A stretch of DNA of 64,000 nucleotides from Asparagopsis taxiformis (Eukaryota > Rhodophyta > Florideophyceae > Bonnemaisoniales > Bonnemaisoniaceae): NCBI GenBank assembly GCA_030407315.1, contig JALQPE010002808.1, positions 1-64,000 of the forward strand, in the 5' to 3' direction. Positions 31,202-42,303 of this stretch are shown piece after piece. Every line of letters starts with the position of its first letter. The first letter of the stretch is position 1. The notes beneath the pieces were generated by a model. The model saw only the letters and a list, made by a program, of their open reading frames with translations, searched no databases and had not been told where the DNA came from. Made by a program: the position numbers and the translations under genes.

Positions 31202-32465
31202 GTGGATGGGACCGTACAAAATTACCAAATGGTGGAAGGTAAACAGGTATTCATTAACCACGACGGCACCGAAGTACAGCACTCTAGTTCACAAGTGAAA
31301 CTATATGTTCGTGACACCAGCGATGAAAATTTCGTCCGAACATTGTATCAGATGATATCTCCGTTATCTGAAGATCCAATAGAAACTGGAAATGTATGGT
31401 TAACGGAAGTCCTGCATCCGGAAGATGCGAGGAATACGTCTGAAGATTTCATGAAAGCTAAGCAAAAGGAAATACAGGGACTGATTTCAAAGGGCACGAG
31501 GAATGTTGTATCCAGGAAAAACGTTCCAGAGGACGCCAATATCTTGAATGGAAGATTCGTACTGACAATAAAGAACGTCAACACGGATTCTGAAATATAT
31601 AAGGCTCGCTTTGTAGTCCATGTACACAAGGATAAAGCAAAGAACATCTTAGTCCATAATTCCACTACTCTGAGGCAAACCTCTATCCGACTAATAGAAT
31701 CACTTGCTGTGATTTTTGGATTCAGAATATGGAGCTATGATATAAGCCAAGCTTACCTCCAATCATCTGAGTTTCTCCAGCGTAAAGTATACTCGAAACC
31801 GTCGAAGGAATTCGAGCTTTCGGAAGATAAACTACTAGAACTGCAAAAGCCTTAAAACGGTCTTTCTGATTCAGTTGATTACTGGAACTATACTATGTCG
31901 AAACATCTTAAAGACAATCTCAACATGACTCCGACTGTAGGTGATATGTCATTGTTTTTCAAATTTATTAACGACAAACTTGCTGGTTTAATTGGGACAT
32001 ACGTAGATGATTCCCTCATATGCCGAAACAAGGAGTTCGATCTTTCAAAAATAACAATCGCAAAATTTGAATCTCGAGAGCGGGAATATGATAATACAAA
32101 TTTTGCCGGTATTCAAGTTAAAACAATGTCATCTAGATTTGAATTGGAACAATCCGAATATATTCGAAAATTACTCCCGCTCCACTTGACTGCAGCTTCT
32201 CTGCACTACGTTCCAAGCAGCAGCAGTTAGCTTGGGTTAGCCACACGAGGCCAGACATATGTTGTGCCGTTAACATGTGTCCCCAAATTACTGAAAACTC
32301 TTTCTCTCGAGAAGGTATCAAGTAAATCAATCGAATCATACGACACCTGAAGAAAGATCCACAAAGAGGTCTCATGTATCAAAAATTGGATCCTGGATCT
32401 TTGAAATTAAAAGCATACTCCGACTCGTCGTTTGCTAACAATAACGACCTATCATCGCAACTTGG
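31202..32465 (+). pseudogene. Copia reverse transcriptase and start of RNase H
   Basis: RT blocks [18 protein letters not shown] and [13 protein letters not shown] (31202-31855), then a stop, then a second frame with the intact active-site box GTYVDDSLICRN (31895-32230). RNase H begins after 32390 (KAYSDSSFANNNDLSSQLGY) and is cut at 32470 by the Gypsy-A insertion. It continues at 51742. Confidence 0.85.
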
Positions 32466-32470
32466 ATATA

Positions 32471-32832
32471 TGTAACGAACTGAAGCTGATGCCAGCAATG
32501 GCCAGCATAAACTTGTGTATTCTAGACACTACAAGTTACACTAAGTTTACTCATATACTATAGGCTGCTAGAAAGTAACTTGCTGTTACGCCTAGAAGTA
32601 TCTAGTTGGCTATGTCATCGAGTGATGTCATGATGGCATCATGTTAGATTTATTTTTGATGACATAATTTTATTTTGATTAGTATTTTCTAGAATTAGTT
32701 CGACATCGAACTACAATTCTATGGTGGGTATAAAAAGGCATGGTCAACTCCGGTCTTGGGGGATCGGAGGCATCATCGATCATTCAACGAAAACAACTAC
32801 CACTCAGCTATCCCGTATACACATTCGTTTCA
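32471..32832 (+). repeat. Gypsy-A 5' LTR
   Basis: 362 bp. TATA box GGTATAAAAAGG near 32727. It nearly matches 51375-51736. Confidence 0.96.
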
Positions 32833-32932
32833 CTGGTAGCATCGCTTTCTACGGGCGCACTGAGTGAGCAGTTCGGCAAACGCCGGCCGACTGCAAGCTC
32901 TTGGCTGAAAAGCCATCATTGGGAGTTATTGA

Positions 32933-33136
32933 ACACCTGAGGGCAGGAGTGCCAGGTGTAAGAACTGTAGTGTCTGCTACCCCTTGAGCAAGGGTAAGTT
33001 ACCTGAGGACAGGAAGGCCAGGTAACTAAGGGCCTACAGGAGGGACTGTAAGTGGTCAACACGAGGGCAGGAGAGCCGGGTTGTACCTGAGGGCAGGAGG
33101 GCCAGGTGGTGTCTGAGGGCTGGAGAGCCAGACATC
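32933..33136 (+). promoter_or_regulatory. Array of five covarying RNA hairpins in the Gypsy-A leader
   Basis: Five stem-loops share a core of GAG bulge, GGC stem, 6-nt loop (AGGAGT, AGGAAG, AGGAGA, AGGAGG, TGGAGA) and GCC. Lower stems differ but pair: ACACCT/AGGTGT (32933-32959), AGTTACCT/AGGTAACT (32997-33027), CAAC/GTTG (33057-33083), ACCT/AGGT (33085-33107) and GGTGTCT/AGACATC (33108-33136). Hairpin 2 has one mismatch in the inner stem and hairpin 3 one in the lower stem. Position between the primer-binding site and gag suggests an RNA packaging, dimerisation or translation signal; that is inference. Confidence 0.75.
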
Positions 33137-33611
33137 CCACTTACAGAACCTAGATCGGAAGTCTAGCTTCCTGGAGGGATTCTTGATTCTCAAGACTATC
33201 CTCTGACCAGTCCTGTGCTGTCGCCAATTGTATTCCCTATACATCCTATTCCACTTGTTGGCTGTTAGCTAGGTGGACCGACAGGGTCACGGATACGGGT
33301 AACGCAGGCTTGATAGGGGTAAGGAATTGGACTAAGAGGGGTGGAGAGGAGATAGAAAAACTCGAGGAAAGTTGGGTACGGTCGACTCGAGAAACTTTCT
33401 TATAGGGTAAGGACACCGAAGGGTTTACATCGTAAACTGGTGGGGATATCCCGAACGGATCGTTGAACCACATTCCCTGGGGTGGGTGTGATCAGAGTGC
33501 TGAAATTCCTCTCTCCACGGGTAGAGGACCCGTCGTCAAAGGACGAATCCTTTCAAAAATTGGAAACTGGAAATTTGTTGTTGAAGAAGAAAGAAGATTT
33601 TTTTAGGTTTT

Positions 33612-34403
33612 ATGTTTGGGAAGAACACTGTCATTATGTCGTTATTGAAGCCCAATAAGCCCCCGACATTCGATGGAACGCGTGATGCGTTTACTGTTCG
33701 GACGTGGCTACACTCTGTTGGAAGGTACATTTCTCTCATTCAGGTAGGCTCGGATGCATAAATATCCGATAAACAAGCTATTGATTTCGCTTCGACGTTC
33801 ATGACAGGGGTGGCTGCCAGCTGGTGGTTTACCGTTGTCAACGGAGCGAAAATGCCTGATTCTTGGGAGGCCTTCTCAAACCTGGTTATTCAAGAGTTCG
33901 TTCCTCAAGATAGTGCTGTTAGAGCTCGCGATAAGCTCAGCAAGTTGAAACAGAAAACAAGCGTTTCTGCCTATCTTTCCGAGTTTAGGAACATCGTAAT
34001 CAATATCCAGGATATGAGTGAGGGTGAGAAGTTGGCACGTTTCTGTGAAGGTCTCAAGTCTCATATTCTTCTAGATGTTCGCAAGAACAATCCATCGGAC
34101 CTTGATGCCGCTGCAAACATTGCTCTTAGCGTTGATGGTGCTTATTACGGAGCTGGGTTCTATACAGGAAAAGTTGTTCCTTCAAGTTATTATGGGTACG
34201 CTCCCATGGAAATCGGCAACTTCGAGAAAAGCCATTCCATGAATGCCCAGAAGAGGAAGGACATTCGTGAGAACCTATGCTTTGTATGTCACAAGCCCGG
34301 TTGCAGAGCGTATAGGCACAAAGGGGAAATCAAGAAGAGGCTTAATACGAACAATACTCAGGTTCATTGGGGTGCACCGAGTTCCTTTCCACAGGAAAAC
34401 TAG
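33612..34403 (+). pseudogene. Gypsy-A gag
   Basis: ATG 33612 opens MFGKNTVIMSLLKP, then PPTFDGTRD. An in-frame TAA at 33759-33761 interrupts it, and the frame continues to 34403. The capsid-like Retrotrans_gag core is clear (MTGVAASWWFTVV, WEAFSNLVIQEFVP, SAYLSEFRNIV). A zinc-knuckle-like CFVCHKPGCRAYRH (C-x2-C-x4-C-x4-H) lies near 34280. A premature stop in an otherwise well-kept gag makes this copy non-autonomous unless read through. Confidence 0.88.
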
Positions 34404-34453
34404 TCGGTCCTCCTAAAAACAAGTTATACGCTCAGGATGGACCTTAAAGGAGT

Positions 34454-34637
34454 GTGAATGTTCGATGCGCTGATGCGCAAGTTAAGAGACCAGAAAAGCC
34501 AGGAAGGGCTGTTCCAAGGCAGGAGAAGGGCCGTGTAGAGCCGAGAGTCCTGGAAGCTGAATCAAATACTATTGTTGGGAAAGAAAGCATCACTACTGAT
34601 GACCCTATACCAGTAGATCCATTATTGGTTTTCCATG
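34454..34637 (+). pseudogene. Gypsy-A gag-pol linker and protease start, cut by Gypsy-B
   Basis: The frame RPEKPGRAVPRQEK...PVDPLLVFHG runs to the target-site duplication at 34638-34642. It resumes in frame at 47901, with the protease active-site region starting about 15 residues later. Gypsy-B therefore split the protease. Confidence 0.8.
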
Positions 34638-34642
34638 GAAAG

Positions 34643-35307
34643 TGTAGTATACGTGGCAATTCCGAAATTGCAAATATTTACGTTTTTCCGCGGAATTCGA
34701 ATTTCGGCGGACACGACCGGCGACAGCAATGCACGAACATTGCTGGCGCATGCGCGCGCGCAACCGGCACACGTGTGCAACGAACGTACTGGCAACGGCC
34801 AACGGACCAACGGGTCCCTACGTGTGACCCACAAGGTCCTTTCCCATTCGGGGACGTTACGAACAGTGTTTACACTGTAAAGCGATGCCATCGTGGCCAT
34901 ATAGGTATTGGCATCGTGCCGGGAGGGAAAGGGGACAATACATCGAACGAGCAACAGCTCTAGTCTACGACTGACTTCTACGTTTTACGTTTACGTTTTG
35001 CCTAGCGAGGCTTCGTCTCCGTCGAGCTGCGTACTCCCTACCCATCGCCGCACGTAAGGCTGATTTCGTGTAGTGCCTCCGGGCTTGGTTGAGAGCGCCT
35101 CCGGTGACGTACCACCTCGTTTGCTAACGTAATCCTCGCGTGGATTGTTGCGTCGTGACGCTCGTGTCTACTCGCTAACCACTCTACCTTCTACCGTTCT
35201 AACAATACAGTCAAACACCAGCGGGTGGACTGCTCGTTTCGTTTCGTAAGGACAGCGTGTCCACTGGCTCGTACCAGCTACTACGTCCACCGAACTATCG
35301 TTCCACA
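34643..35307 (+). repeat. Gypsy-B 5' LTR
   Basis: 665 bp, with the same ends and length as 47236-47900. It contains a TATA-like CATATAGG near 34900. Confidence 0.96.
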
Positions 35308-35406
35308 CTGGTCTCTCGACCTAGAAGTTGCTACGAGCATAACGACAACCAACGAGGTTGAGCTCTTTTACGTTAACGAAAAGCTACGTGCTACAGACGA
35401 CGGTCT

Positions 35407-37812
35407 ATGAATTACGCTGTGTCGAATTCCAGCGCGTCGCCCAGGCAACCGTTTCCAACGTCAGCGGACGCCGAAGCCGACGTGGCCTTGTCAGCAGAAG
35501 CGATCTTCGCGACTGATCGATCTATCCCGCCGGATATCGAGGCGATCGGCCAGCTACCACGTACGGTAAGCCCGTTTGAGTCCGTGAGTATGGACCCCGC
35601 AACGCGCGGTCAGCTCAACGAAGGGAACGTGACTCCCACGGCACTACGCGTAGTGTACGAAGACCTTCGAGGTCACATCGAAAGGGCGAGCGACGCGGCC
35701 GTCGACGAAGCCGTAAGGCAGAGACTCGGAGTCTCGGAGCGCGAAGCTCGTGCGTTACGTGAACGCTCAGCGACCCTCGAACGGGAAAACGAAGATTTAC
35801 GAAACCGCCTCTCCGCCGTGGAGGGAAGACTCGACTCGTTTGTCGTAGTATTCAACGAAATCGTCGCCGGACGTTCCGCTCCGCCGAGCGGAAGCGATCC
35901 GAATTACGAAGAAGGCTCGCGCGCCTATAACTCGCAATCCTCCCCGGCCGTTCCGGGAGGATACCCACCAACACCCGGTCCGACGACCCCGACAACGTAC
36001 GGAAGGGGGGCGACAGTGCAACGAGCCATCGCCAACCCCAACGGGACGCCACGAAGGCAATTACGTTTTAACGATACGCCAGACCACGCGCGGTCGGCGG
36101 ACGCAGCACGAGCTGCGCAATTCGATACGAGAGCTCCCCCGCCACGTGAGACGTACATTCCGTGGCTGGGAACGTTCGGCACGACGGACACGCGAGTCCA
36201 CGAGAACGAACGTGCCGACGCGGTACGCTTACCAGGGAACGCCCTCGGACCCGTTTGCCACGCGTTGGCAGAGCACACGACAATGCTCGACGCATTTGCG
36301 AACGTGGTGTCGTACCGCATGTACCGACTTAACGATGTACGTGAACATCTCTACGTGAACGAGAGTCAAAGCGTACATAAGCTCAAACGTGAGCTGGAGG
36401 GACTCTTCCCTACGTTAAAGCCGTTCTCCGGCCGGAATCCGATTACGTTACTCGGATTCCTCGCCCAAATACGTGATGGGTTCAGCACACTCGGAGTGTG
36501 CGAGGGAGTGGCAGTACGTGCGCTGCACTTCTTCCTCGAAGGGGACGCCCGACGGTTCTACGATTCCCAGTGTACGACTGGTGTGATCACGACTGATCCG
36601 ACGAAGAGGTTCTAGTGGCCTCACGTGATCAACGCGTTGATCAAACGATACCTGCAAGACGACGTGCCGCAGGAGGCCTACGAAAAGGTCACGATGATCA
36701 CGCAGAGTCCTAACGAGGACGAGAATCAGTACGCTGATAGACTCGACACCGCCACGCGGGCGTGTAACTACGTGTTTACGGACCGACTCCTCGTTCACCA
36801 CTACGTACGTGGTTTGCTGCCCTCGACGCGGGCAGCCGTGACGGAACGACTCCGGTCACTCCCCGAACGAGAGAGGAACGACCTCACCGTTGTGAGACGA
36901 TTGGCGACGGCCGAAGGAACGACCTTCCGTGCACGTACGGCAGCTGTCGCGTCAGCCGCGAAACCGAAAGTGCGGTTTCCGGTGAAGCCTACGTTGGCTA
37001 TTTCCGACCACGAGTCGAGGAAGTTCGCGGACTACGATGAGTCCGCGTACTTACGTAATGAACGGGCTAGCGAGCCCAGTTACCACGATGGTAACCTGAA
37101 CATCCCCGCGAGGGATGATGACGATGTATCGCTCGCCGCGGCTCACGTTGCCGAGAATTTAGAGGCGATACTCTTCACGAACGGGCCGCCGCCCAACGAT
37201 ACGAAAACGGCAAACGAAAAGCCGGACGAGCTCGAAGCTCGATTGAACCGTCCATGCGAGGACGTGCCGAAGCTCACGAGCGAGCAGACGCAATTGGCGC
37301 ACTCCGTAATCCCGAATGATTACTGGACGCTATCGTGTTGGTCATGCCGCGAAGATGGCCACTCGACGTTTACGTGTCCGCGTCTGACGCCAGATCGACG
37401 GATCTTTTTCGCGTACAAGTACTACCTCTTCCACGTGAAGAGCAACCCACGTCAGGCTGAGTACTTTCGCCAACGAATGGCTAAACGTAACCAGGAACGA
37501 CCTGGCGAGCGGGGGGACGTGAACCCGCGGAGGTACGGCACGCCGCCTACGATACTCCGAAACCCCAATCGTGACGGGGGAAGGCCCTTCGACAGGCGCC
37601 GCGGCGACTTTCGTAATGACCGACGTGACCCCCGCCCGTGGGCGAACGAACGAAATGGCCAGCGTAATGGCCGCAGCGGAGTCTACGTGACGACCTCCGC
37701 TGACGAAACACCAATCGAGGTGGAAACGAGTCACGGTAACGAACGAGCTTCGTGGGCTCACGACGACGACGTGTCGAACGGCCTCGCGCCGGAAAACGAC
37801 CAGGCGGTGTAG
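35407..37812 (+). pseudogene. Gypsy-B gag with in-frame amber codon
   Basis: ATG 35407, one frame to the stop at 37810-37812, interrupted only by TAG at 36613-36615 (TKRF stop WPHVI). The N terminus is acidic/Ser-rich, with a coiled coil (ALRERSATLERENEDLRNRLSAVEGRL). The capsid region is GRNPITLLGFLAQIRDGF and LHFFLEGDARRFYD, then INALIKRYLQDDVPQEAYEK after the stop. The zinc knuckle is CWSCREDGHSTFTC (C-x2-C-x4-H-x4-C). The C-terminal region is Arg/Asn-rich. The stop lies in the middle of the capsid domain, so it is more likely a mutation than gag-pol readthrough. Confidence 0.85.
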
Positions 37813-38951
37813 GTCACGAGCCACCCACATCGCCTGAACCCTTACGTGAAAGGGGGACGACCGACGTCGATGATTGGTCCTCCGCAGGCTCACCGATGAA
37901 CGAGAGTTACGTAAAGCTCACGGCCGCGAAGGCCAACTCGAGTCACACGACACCCGACGTGGGGGAAGAAACGAAGTCCGACGGGACAAACGAACCTCAC
38001 ACGAAGAGGAAGTCTCGCAGACGAGCGAGACGCGCTACCCGGAAGCACGACGCTTCCGAGCGCGAGAAAGCCAAGCACGCGGCTTATACGAAGCGTGTCG
38101 ACGCAAAAGAAGCCATACGGGCTCATGCGGCGAAGCAACGAACCGCCAACGAAGACGTAGACCGCGCGCCGGTCAGGACCGAACCGTTGGTTCTCGACGG
38201 GCCCACGTGCCTACTTGCTCCGAAGCATTATATCGTGTCCGGAACGATAGGACTATACCTCAACGTGATGAGGGCGATTACCATCGCGATGGATACGTGC
38301 AGCGGCTACAACTTGATACGAACAAGTTTACTACCCTACGACTGGGTCGACCGCTGTCTACGTGACGAAGAGCTACCGAAGCTCGGAGACGCCAACGGGC
38401 GACGTTTGCCTATCGAAGGCGCCATCCTGCTTCGTGTCAGGCTTGGGAACTCGCTATTCCGCGTAAAATTCTTCGTAGCCAACACGCTGGCTGTCCCCGT
38501 CATAATGGGCACGTCGTTCATGTCGAAGCATGTCGATGCTATACGCTGTCGAGCGCAAACGATCGAGCTCCACCGAGGAGATACGATACCCATTATCGCG
38601 GAGGGTGATACGACGACTCCATACGAGGAGGGGGAAGAGACGAATCCAAACGTGGAACACCCGAAACGCCGCGAGCGTAACGCGGCCTCGAATCGGCCAA
38701 GCCGAACGTTTTCGGTTCGCCTGACGAAGTACACGCGTGTACCGGCGATGTCGCAACGGACCGTCAACGTGACGACGGATGCGACCGGACTCGGGGCTGC
38801 GTATAGCCAACGGAGTGGTCGACGTAGGACCGAGAGAGACGTTCTCTATTATCGTGTCGAACTTCACGAAGAAGGACCGCGAGCTGCCGAAAGGCGCGAC
38901 GATTGCGTACGCGGTACGCTCCCCGTTGGGAATCGTCCCACTCAAACGTGA
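37752..38951 (+). CDS. Gypsy-B protease region, -1 frame relative to gag
   Basis: A frame of 399 codons overlapping the end of gag by about 60 nt in the -1 frame, the usual layout for gag-pol frameshifting. A long Arg/Lys-rich linker precedes the aspartic protease, with active site AMDTCSGYNLI near 38285-38320 and the flap-side IMGTSFM near 38505. After FSVRLTKYTRVPAMSQRTVNV the frame drifts out of homology, and pol continues in another frame from 38779. No start is needed if it is expressed by frameshift. Confidence 0.75.
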   Translation: MGSRRRRVERPRAGKRPGGVGHEPPTSPEPLRERGTTDVDDWSSAGSPMNESYVKLTAAKANSSHTTPDVGEETKSDGTNEPHTKRKSRRRARRATRKHDASEREKAKHAAYTKRVDAKEAIRAHAAKQRTANEDVDRAPVRTEPLVLDGPTCLLAPKHYIVSGTIGLYLNVMRAITIAMDTCSGYNLIRTSLLPYDWVDRCLRDEELPKLGDANGRRLPIEGAILLRVRLGNSLFRVKFFVANTLAVPVIMGTSFMSKHVDAIRCRAQTIELHRGDTIPIIAEGDTTTPYEEGEETNPNVEHPKRRERNAASNRPSRTFSVRLTKYTRVPAMSQRTVNVTTDATGLGAAYSQRSGRRRTERDVLYYRVELHEEGPRAAERRDDCVRGTLPVGNRPTQT

Positions 38952-41900
38952 GGGCGGCGAAGCCCTCGCGAAGGTTTTGAACCTACCGCTAGTCGACGCG
39001 ACGACGCGGACGAATACGAACGGGTTGGGCGACGAAACGCCAGACCCGTTGGTCAACGAAAAGGGGAACGACCCCACCACGAGTTGGCAGTCGACAATCG
39101 ATTTGTCGCACCTCGACGACGAGGATTTACGAAAGCGCATCAACGAGATGCTAGCTACACATTCATCAATGTGGACGAGCGGACACCTCGGCGAAATCAA
39201 TGCTACGGAGCATCGAATCGAACTCGAACCGGGCACGCGGCCCATACGTTCAATGCCCTATCGACAGGGTCCGGCTCTACGTACGATAGCCGAGGAGCAG
39301 ATCACGAAGATGCTCAACGAAGGGGTTATCGAACCCGCGTCCAGCGAATGGGCGTCACCAATCGTGTTGGTGCCGAAGAAGGACGGATCCTTACGTTTCT
39401 GTGTCGACTACAGGCGTTTGAACGCGAAAACGATCGCTGATTCGTACCCGCTTCCTCGTATGGAAGACTGTCTAGATTCGCTTGGCGACGCAGCCATCTT
39501 CACGACACTAGATTGTAACGCCGGTTACTGGCAAGTGCCCGTCTCCGCCGAGGACCGTGATAAGACAACGTTTACGTCTTTCATGGGAACGTATCGCTAC
39601 GTGCGAATGCCATTCGGGCTACGAAACGCCCCCGCTACGTTTCAGCGGACGTTGGACATCATCCTCTCCGGAGTACGTTGGCAATCGTGCCTTGTTTACT
39701 TGGACGACGTAATCGTCTTTTCGAAAGACCTCGAGTCTCACCTGGGTCACGTTGACCAGGTGCTTTCCCTGCTACGCGCAGCAGGAGTAACGTTAAAGCT
39801 CACGAAGTGCTCGTTCTTTCAACCACGAGTTGACTACCTGGGGCACGTGATTACCCCAGGGAAGCTGCACGTCGCAGCTCGGAACAAGGAAGCCTTTCGT
39901 ACGGCTACGTTCCCGCGGGATAAGACGCAGTGCCGATCGTTTTTGGGCGCGGCCAACGTTTACCGCCGTTTCGTAAAGGCGTACGCCGAGATCGCTCGGC
40001 CACTCAACACGATGTTGAAGAAGGACGCTTCCCCCGATTGGACGAATCCAACTGACGCGCAAACGAATGCGTTCGAAACGTTGAAGACAATACTGGTGTC
40101 GCCACCAGTATTGCACCTTCCGAAGGCGGGACGTCCGTTCATGATCGATACCGATGCGTCGGCGTATCAGCTGGGAGCTACGTTGCTCCAGCAGCAAAAC
40201 GAAGATAAGCCCAACGAATGGGTGCCGATTGGGTACTGGTCGAAGACCCTTAACGAAACCGAACGCGGTTACTCAGCGACCGAGCGCGAGTGCTACTCCG
40301 TCGTCTGGGCGATAACGTCGCTCCGACCCTACGTAGAGGGTCAGCGGTTCACCGTACGTACGGACCACGAAGCCTTGCGTTGGCTAATGACGCTTACGGA
40401 TGCGTCCGGACGACTACTACGATGGAGGCTACGCGTTGCCGAATTCGATTTCGAAGTTACGTACAGGCCTGGGCGCGTGCACCAGGTACCTGACGCTTTA
40501 TCACGCGTGATATCTACGTATGACGACGGTCGACCCGTTGACGATGACGTACCATCGTACGGGGACGCAGTCCTCGTGACGACCCGCAGTCGGCGACAAC
40601 CCACACGAAATGGGCAAGGACGAACGACGTCCGTACGTAAAAAGGCAACGAATGCCAGGGGTCACGACGACCCGTCGAACGAGACTCGTGACGAACGAAC
40701 ACCAGCCGCGACGGCTGGCAACGATGAACTCGAGTTCAATCACGATGCGTCGCTTGATGACGTTCTTGACGAGGAACCGGATTTCCTCGACGAGCAGCGC
40801 GCTGCTGAAGACGATTCGGCACGCGTGCCACCAGCTGACGTTCAGCTTCCCATTACGAGGGACGAGCTTATCGAAGCTCAACGCGAGGACGCGTTCTGTC
40901 AAACGATACTGACACGACAGTCCGAGACGCAGGACGCTGCATTCTTCGAAGGCCACGATGGCTTACTCCGACGCCGGAACCCTCACGACGAGGAACGTAC
41001 ACAAATCGTTGTGCCGGCTTCGTTACGGCCGCGGCTGCTGGAGTTAACGCACCACCACGTCCTCGCTGGACATCCCGGACAAACACGTATGTACTACACC
41101 CTACGGAGGACGTACTACTGGCCCGCGATGGCCGCCGACATCCACGCAACGGTACGAAACTGCGTTGGATGTGCGAAGAACCGCGTGAAGCTGCGCAAAC
41201 GGACGAACCCGTTACGTTTATTCCCGGCTACGGAGCCGCTGCGGGACCTATGTATCGACATACTAGGTCCGCTGACGAAGACCACGCGTGGCAACCGATT
41301 TATTCTCGTGATAACGGACCGCTTCACGAAGCTGACTAGAGTCGTACCTCTCCGAAATATCGATTCCGCCAACGTGGCGAGCGCGTTCGTCAACGCGTGG
41401 GTCTTCTCGTATGGACCCCCACGGACGCTCATAAGCGATAACGGAAAGCAGTTCGCTGCTAAGTTTTTCCAGCGCGTCTGCAACGAAATCGGCGTGACGA
41501 ACGTCTTTACGTCGACGTACCACCCCCAAACGAACGGGCAGGTGGAGCGCTACAACAGGACGATCCTGGCGATGCTGCGCAATTACGTGAACGAAAACCA
41601 GAACGACTGGGATCGATACGCATCGGCGTTAACGTTTGCGTACAACACGCATGTGCATTCGAGCACGGGCACGACGCCCTTCGACTCGATTCTCACGAAT
41701 CCACCGCCACCGTTGGCGCTACACACGTCGGTAACGAACCGCGAACTACCCGACGGGGGAGGGCGAGCCACTTACGTGCGTGAGCTCGCCACAACGATGG
41801 ATAACGCGTATCGAACGCTGACGGCCGCGCAGGCACGTTATAAACGAAATTTCGACAAACGAGTCCGTGTCTCGAATCGAAACATCCGCGCGGGAGAATA

Positions 41901-42303
41901 CGTATTCATCGACCCGACGGACGGGACCACGAAGGGCACGAAGCTCGGCAACCACGCGTTGGGACCGTTCCGCGTACTACGTAACGACGTACGTACGTTC
42001 GTCATCCAACGAGGAGACGTAGTTGAACGTGTCAACTCGGACCGCGTTGCGTACGCGCCAACGTCGGCGAACGCGCCCCCACCGGAGCCATACGATGCCA
42101 CCGAGGCAGACCTCGACAAGAACCGCGACGGTCCGGCGTATGTAGTAGACGACCTACTCAACCACCGCGTGAACGAGGACGGAACGTTAGACTTCCTCGT
42201 GAAGTGGGTCGGGTATCGTACCCCTACGTGGGAGCCCCGCCGGAACGTATCTGAAGAGAGCGTCTCTCGATACTTCGCACGCGTGCGACGAGCAACAACG
42301 TGA
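38779..42303 (+). CDS. Gypsy-B pol: RT, RNase H, integrase, chromodomain
   Basis: 1174 codons, unbroken. RT: WASPIVLVPKKDGSLRFCVD and CLVYLDDVIVFSK (YLDD near residue 307). RNase H: FMIDTDASAYQLGATL, ERECYSVVW and VRTDHEALRWL. Integrase: zinc-binding HHHVLAGHPG...CVGCAKN, then catalytic LCIDILGP, LISDNGKQF and TNGQVERYNRT. C-terminal chromodomain: FLVKWVGYRTPTWEPRRN. The start of the frame (SGLRIANGVVDVG) lies inside the protease frame. The protease-to-RT junction needs a +1 (or -2) change near 38776, probably a small deletion, since the spacer normally seen there is short. Confidence 0.92.
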   Translation: MRPDSGLRIANGVVDVGPRETFSIIVSNFTKKDRELPKGATIAYAVRSPLGIVPLKREGGEALAKVLNLPLVDATTRTNTNGLGDETPDPLVNEKGNDPTTSWQSTIDLSHLDDEDLRKRINEMLATHSSMWTSGHLGEINATEHRIELEPGTRPIRSMPYRQGPALRTIAEEQITKMLNEGVIEPASSEWASPIVLVPKKDGSLRFCVDYRRLNAKTIADSYPLPRMEDCLDSLGDAAIFTTLDCNAGYWQVPVSAEDRDKTTFTSFMGTYRYVRMPFGLRNAPATFQRTLDIILSGVRWQSCLVYLDDVIVFSKDLESHLGHVDQVLSLLRAAGVTLKLTKCSFFQPRVDYLGHVITPGKLHVAARNKEAFRTATFPRDKTQCRSFLGAANVYRRFVKAYAEIARPLNTMLKKDASPDWTNPTDAQTNAFETLKTILVSPPVLHLPKAGRPFMIDTDASAYQLGATLLQQQNEDKPNEWVPIGYWSKTLNETERGYSATERECYSVVWAITSLRPYVEGQRFTVRTDHEALRWLMTLTDASGRLLRWRLRVAEFDFEVTYRPGRVHQVPDALSRVISTYDDGRPVDDDVPSYGDAVLVTTRSRRQPTRNGQGRTTSVRKKATNARGHDDPSNETRDERTPAATAGNDELEFNHDASLDDVLDEEPDFLDEQRAAEDDSARVPPADVQLPITRDELIEAQREDAFCQTILTRQSETQDAAFFEGHDGLLRRRNPHDEERTQIVVPASLRPRLLELTHHHVLAGHPGQTRMYYTLRRTYYWPAMAADIHATVRNCVGCAKNRVKLRKRTNPLRLFPATEPLRDLCIDILGPLTKTTRGNRFILVITDRFTKLTRVVPLRNIDSANVASAFVNAWVFSYGPPRTLISDNGKQFAAKFFQRVCNEIGVTNVFTSTYHPQTNGQVERYNRTILAMLRNYVNENQNDWDRYASALTFAYNTHVHSSTGTTPFDSILTNPPPPLALHTSVTNRELPDGGGRATYVRELATTMDNAYRTLTAAQARYKRNFDKRVRVSNRNIRAGEYVFIDPTDGTTKGTKLGNHALGPFRVLRNDVRTFVIQRGDVVERVNSDRVAYAPTSANAPPPEPYDATEADLDKNRDGPAYVVDDLLNHRVNEDGTLDFLVKWVGYRTPTWEPRRNVSEESVSRYFARVRRATT

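Noticed and set aside
37342..37893. 183-codon minus-strand ORF in Gypsy-B
   Set aside because: It is the shadow of gag/protease coding sequence in GC-rich DNA, with Arg/Val-rich composition and no domain.
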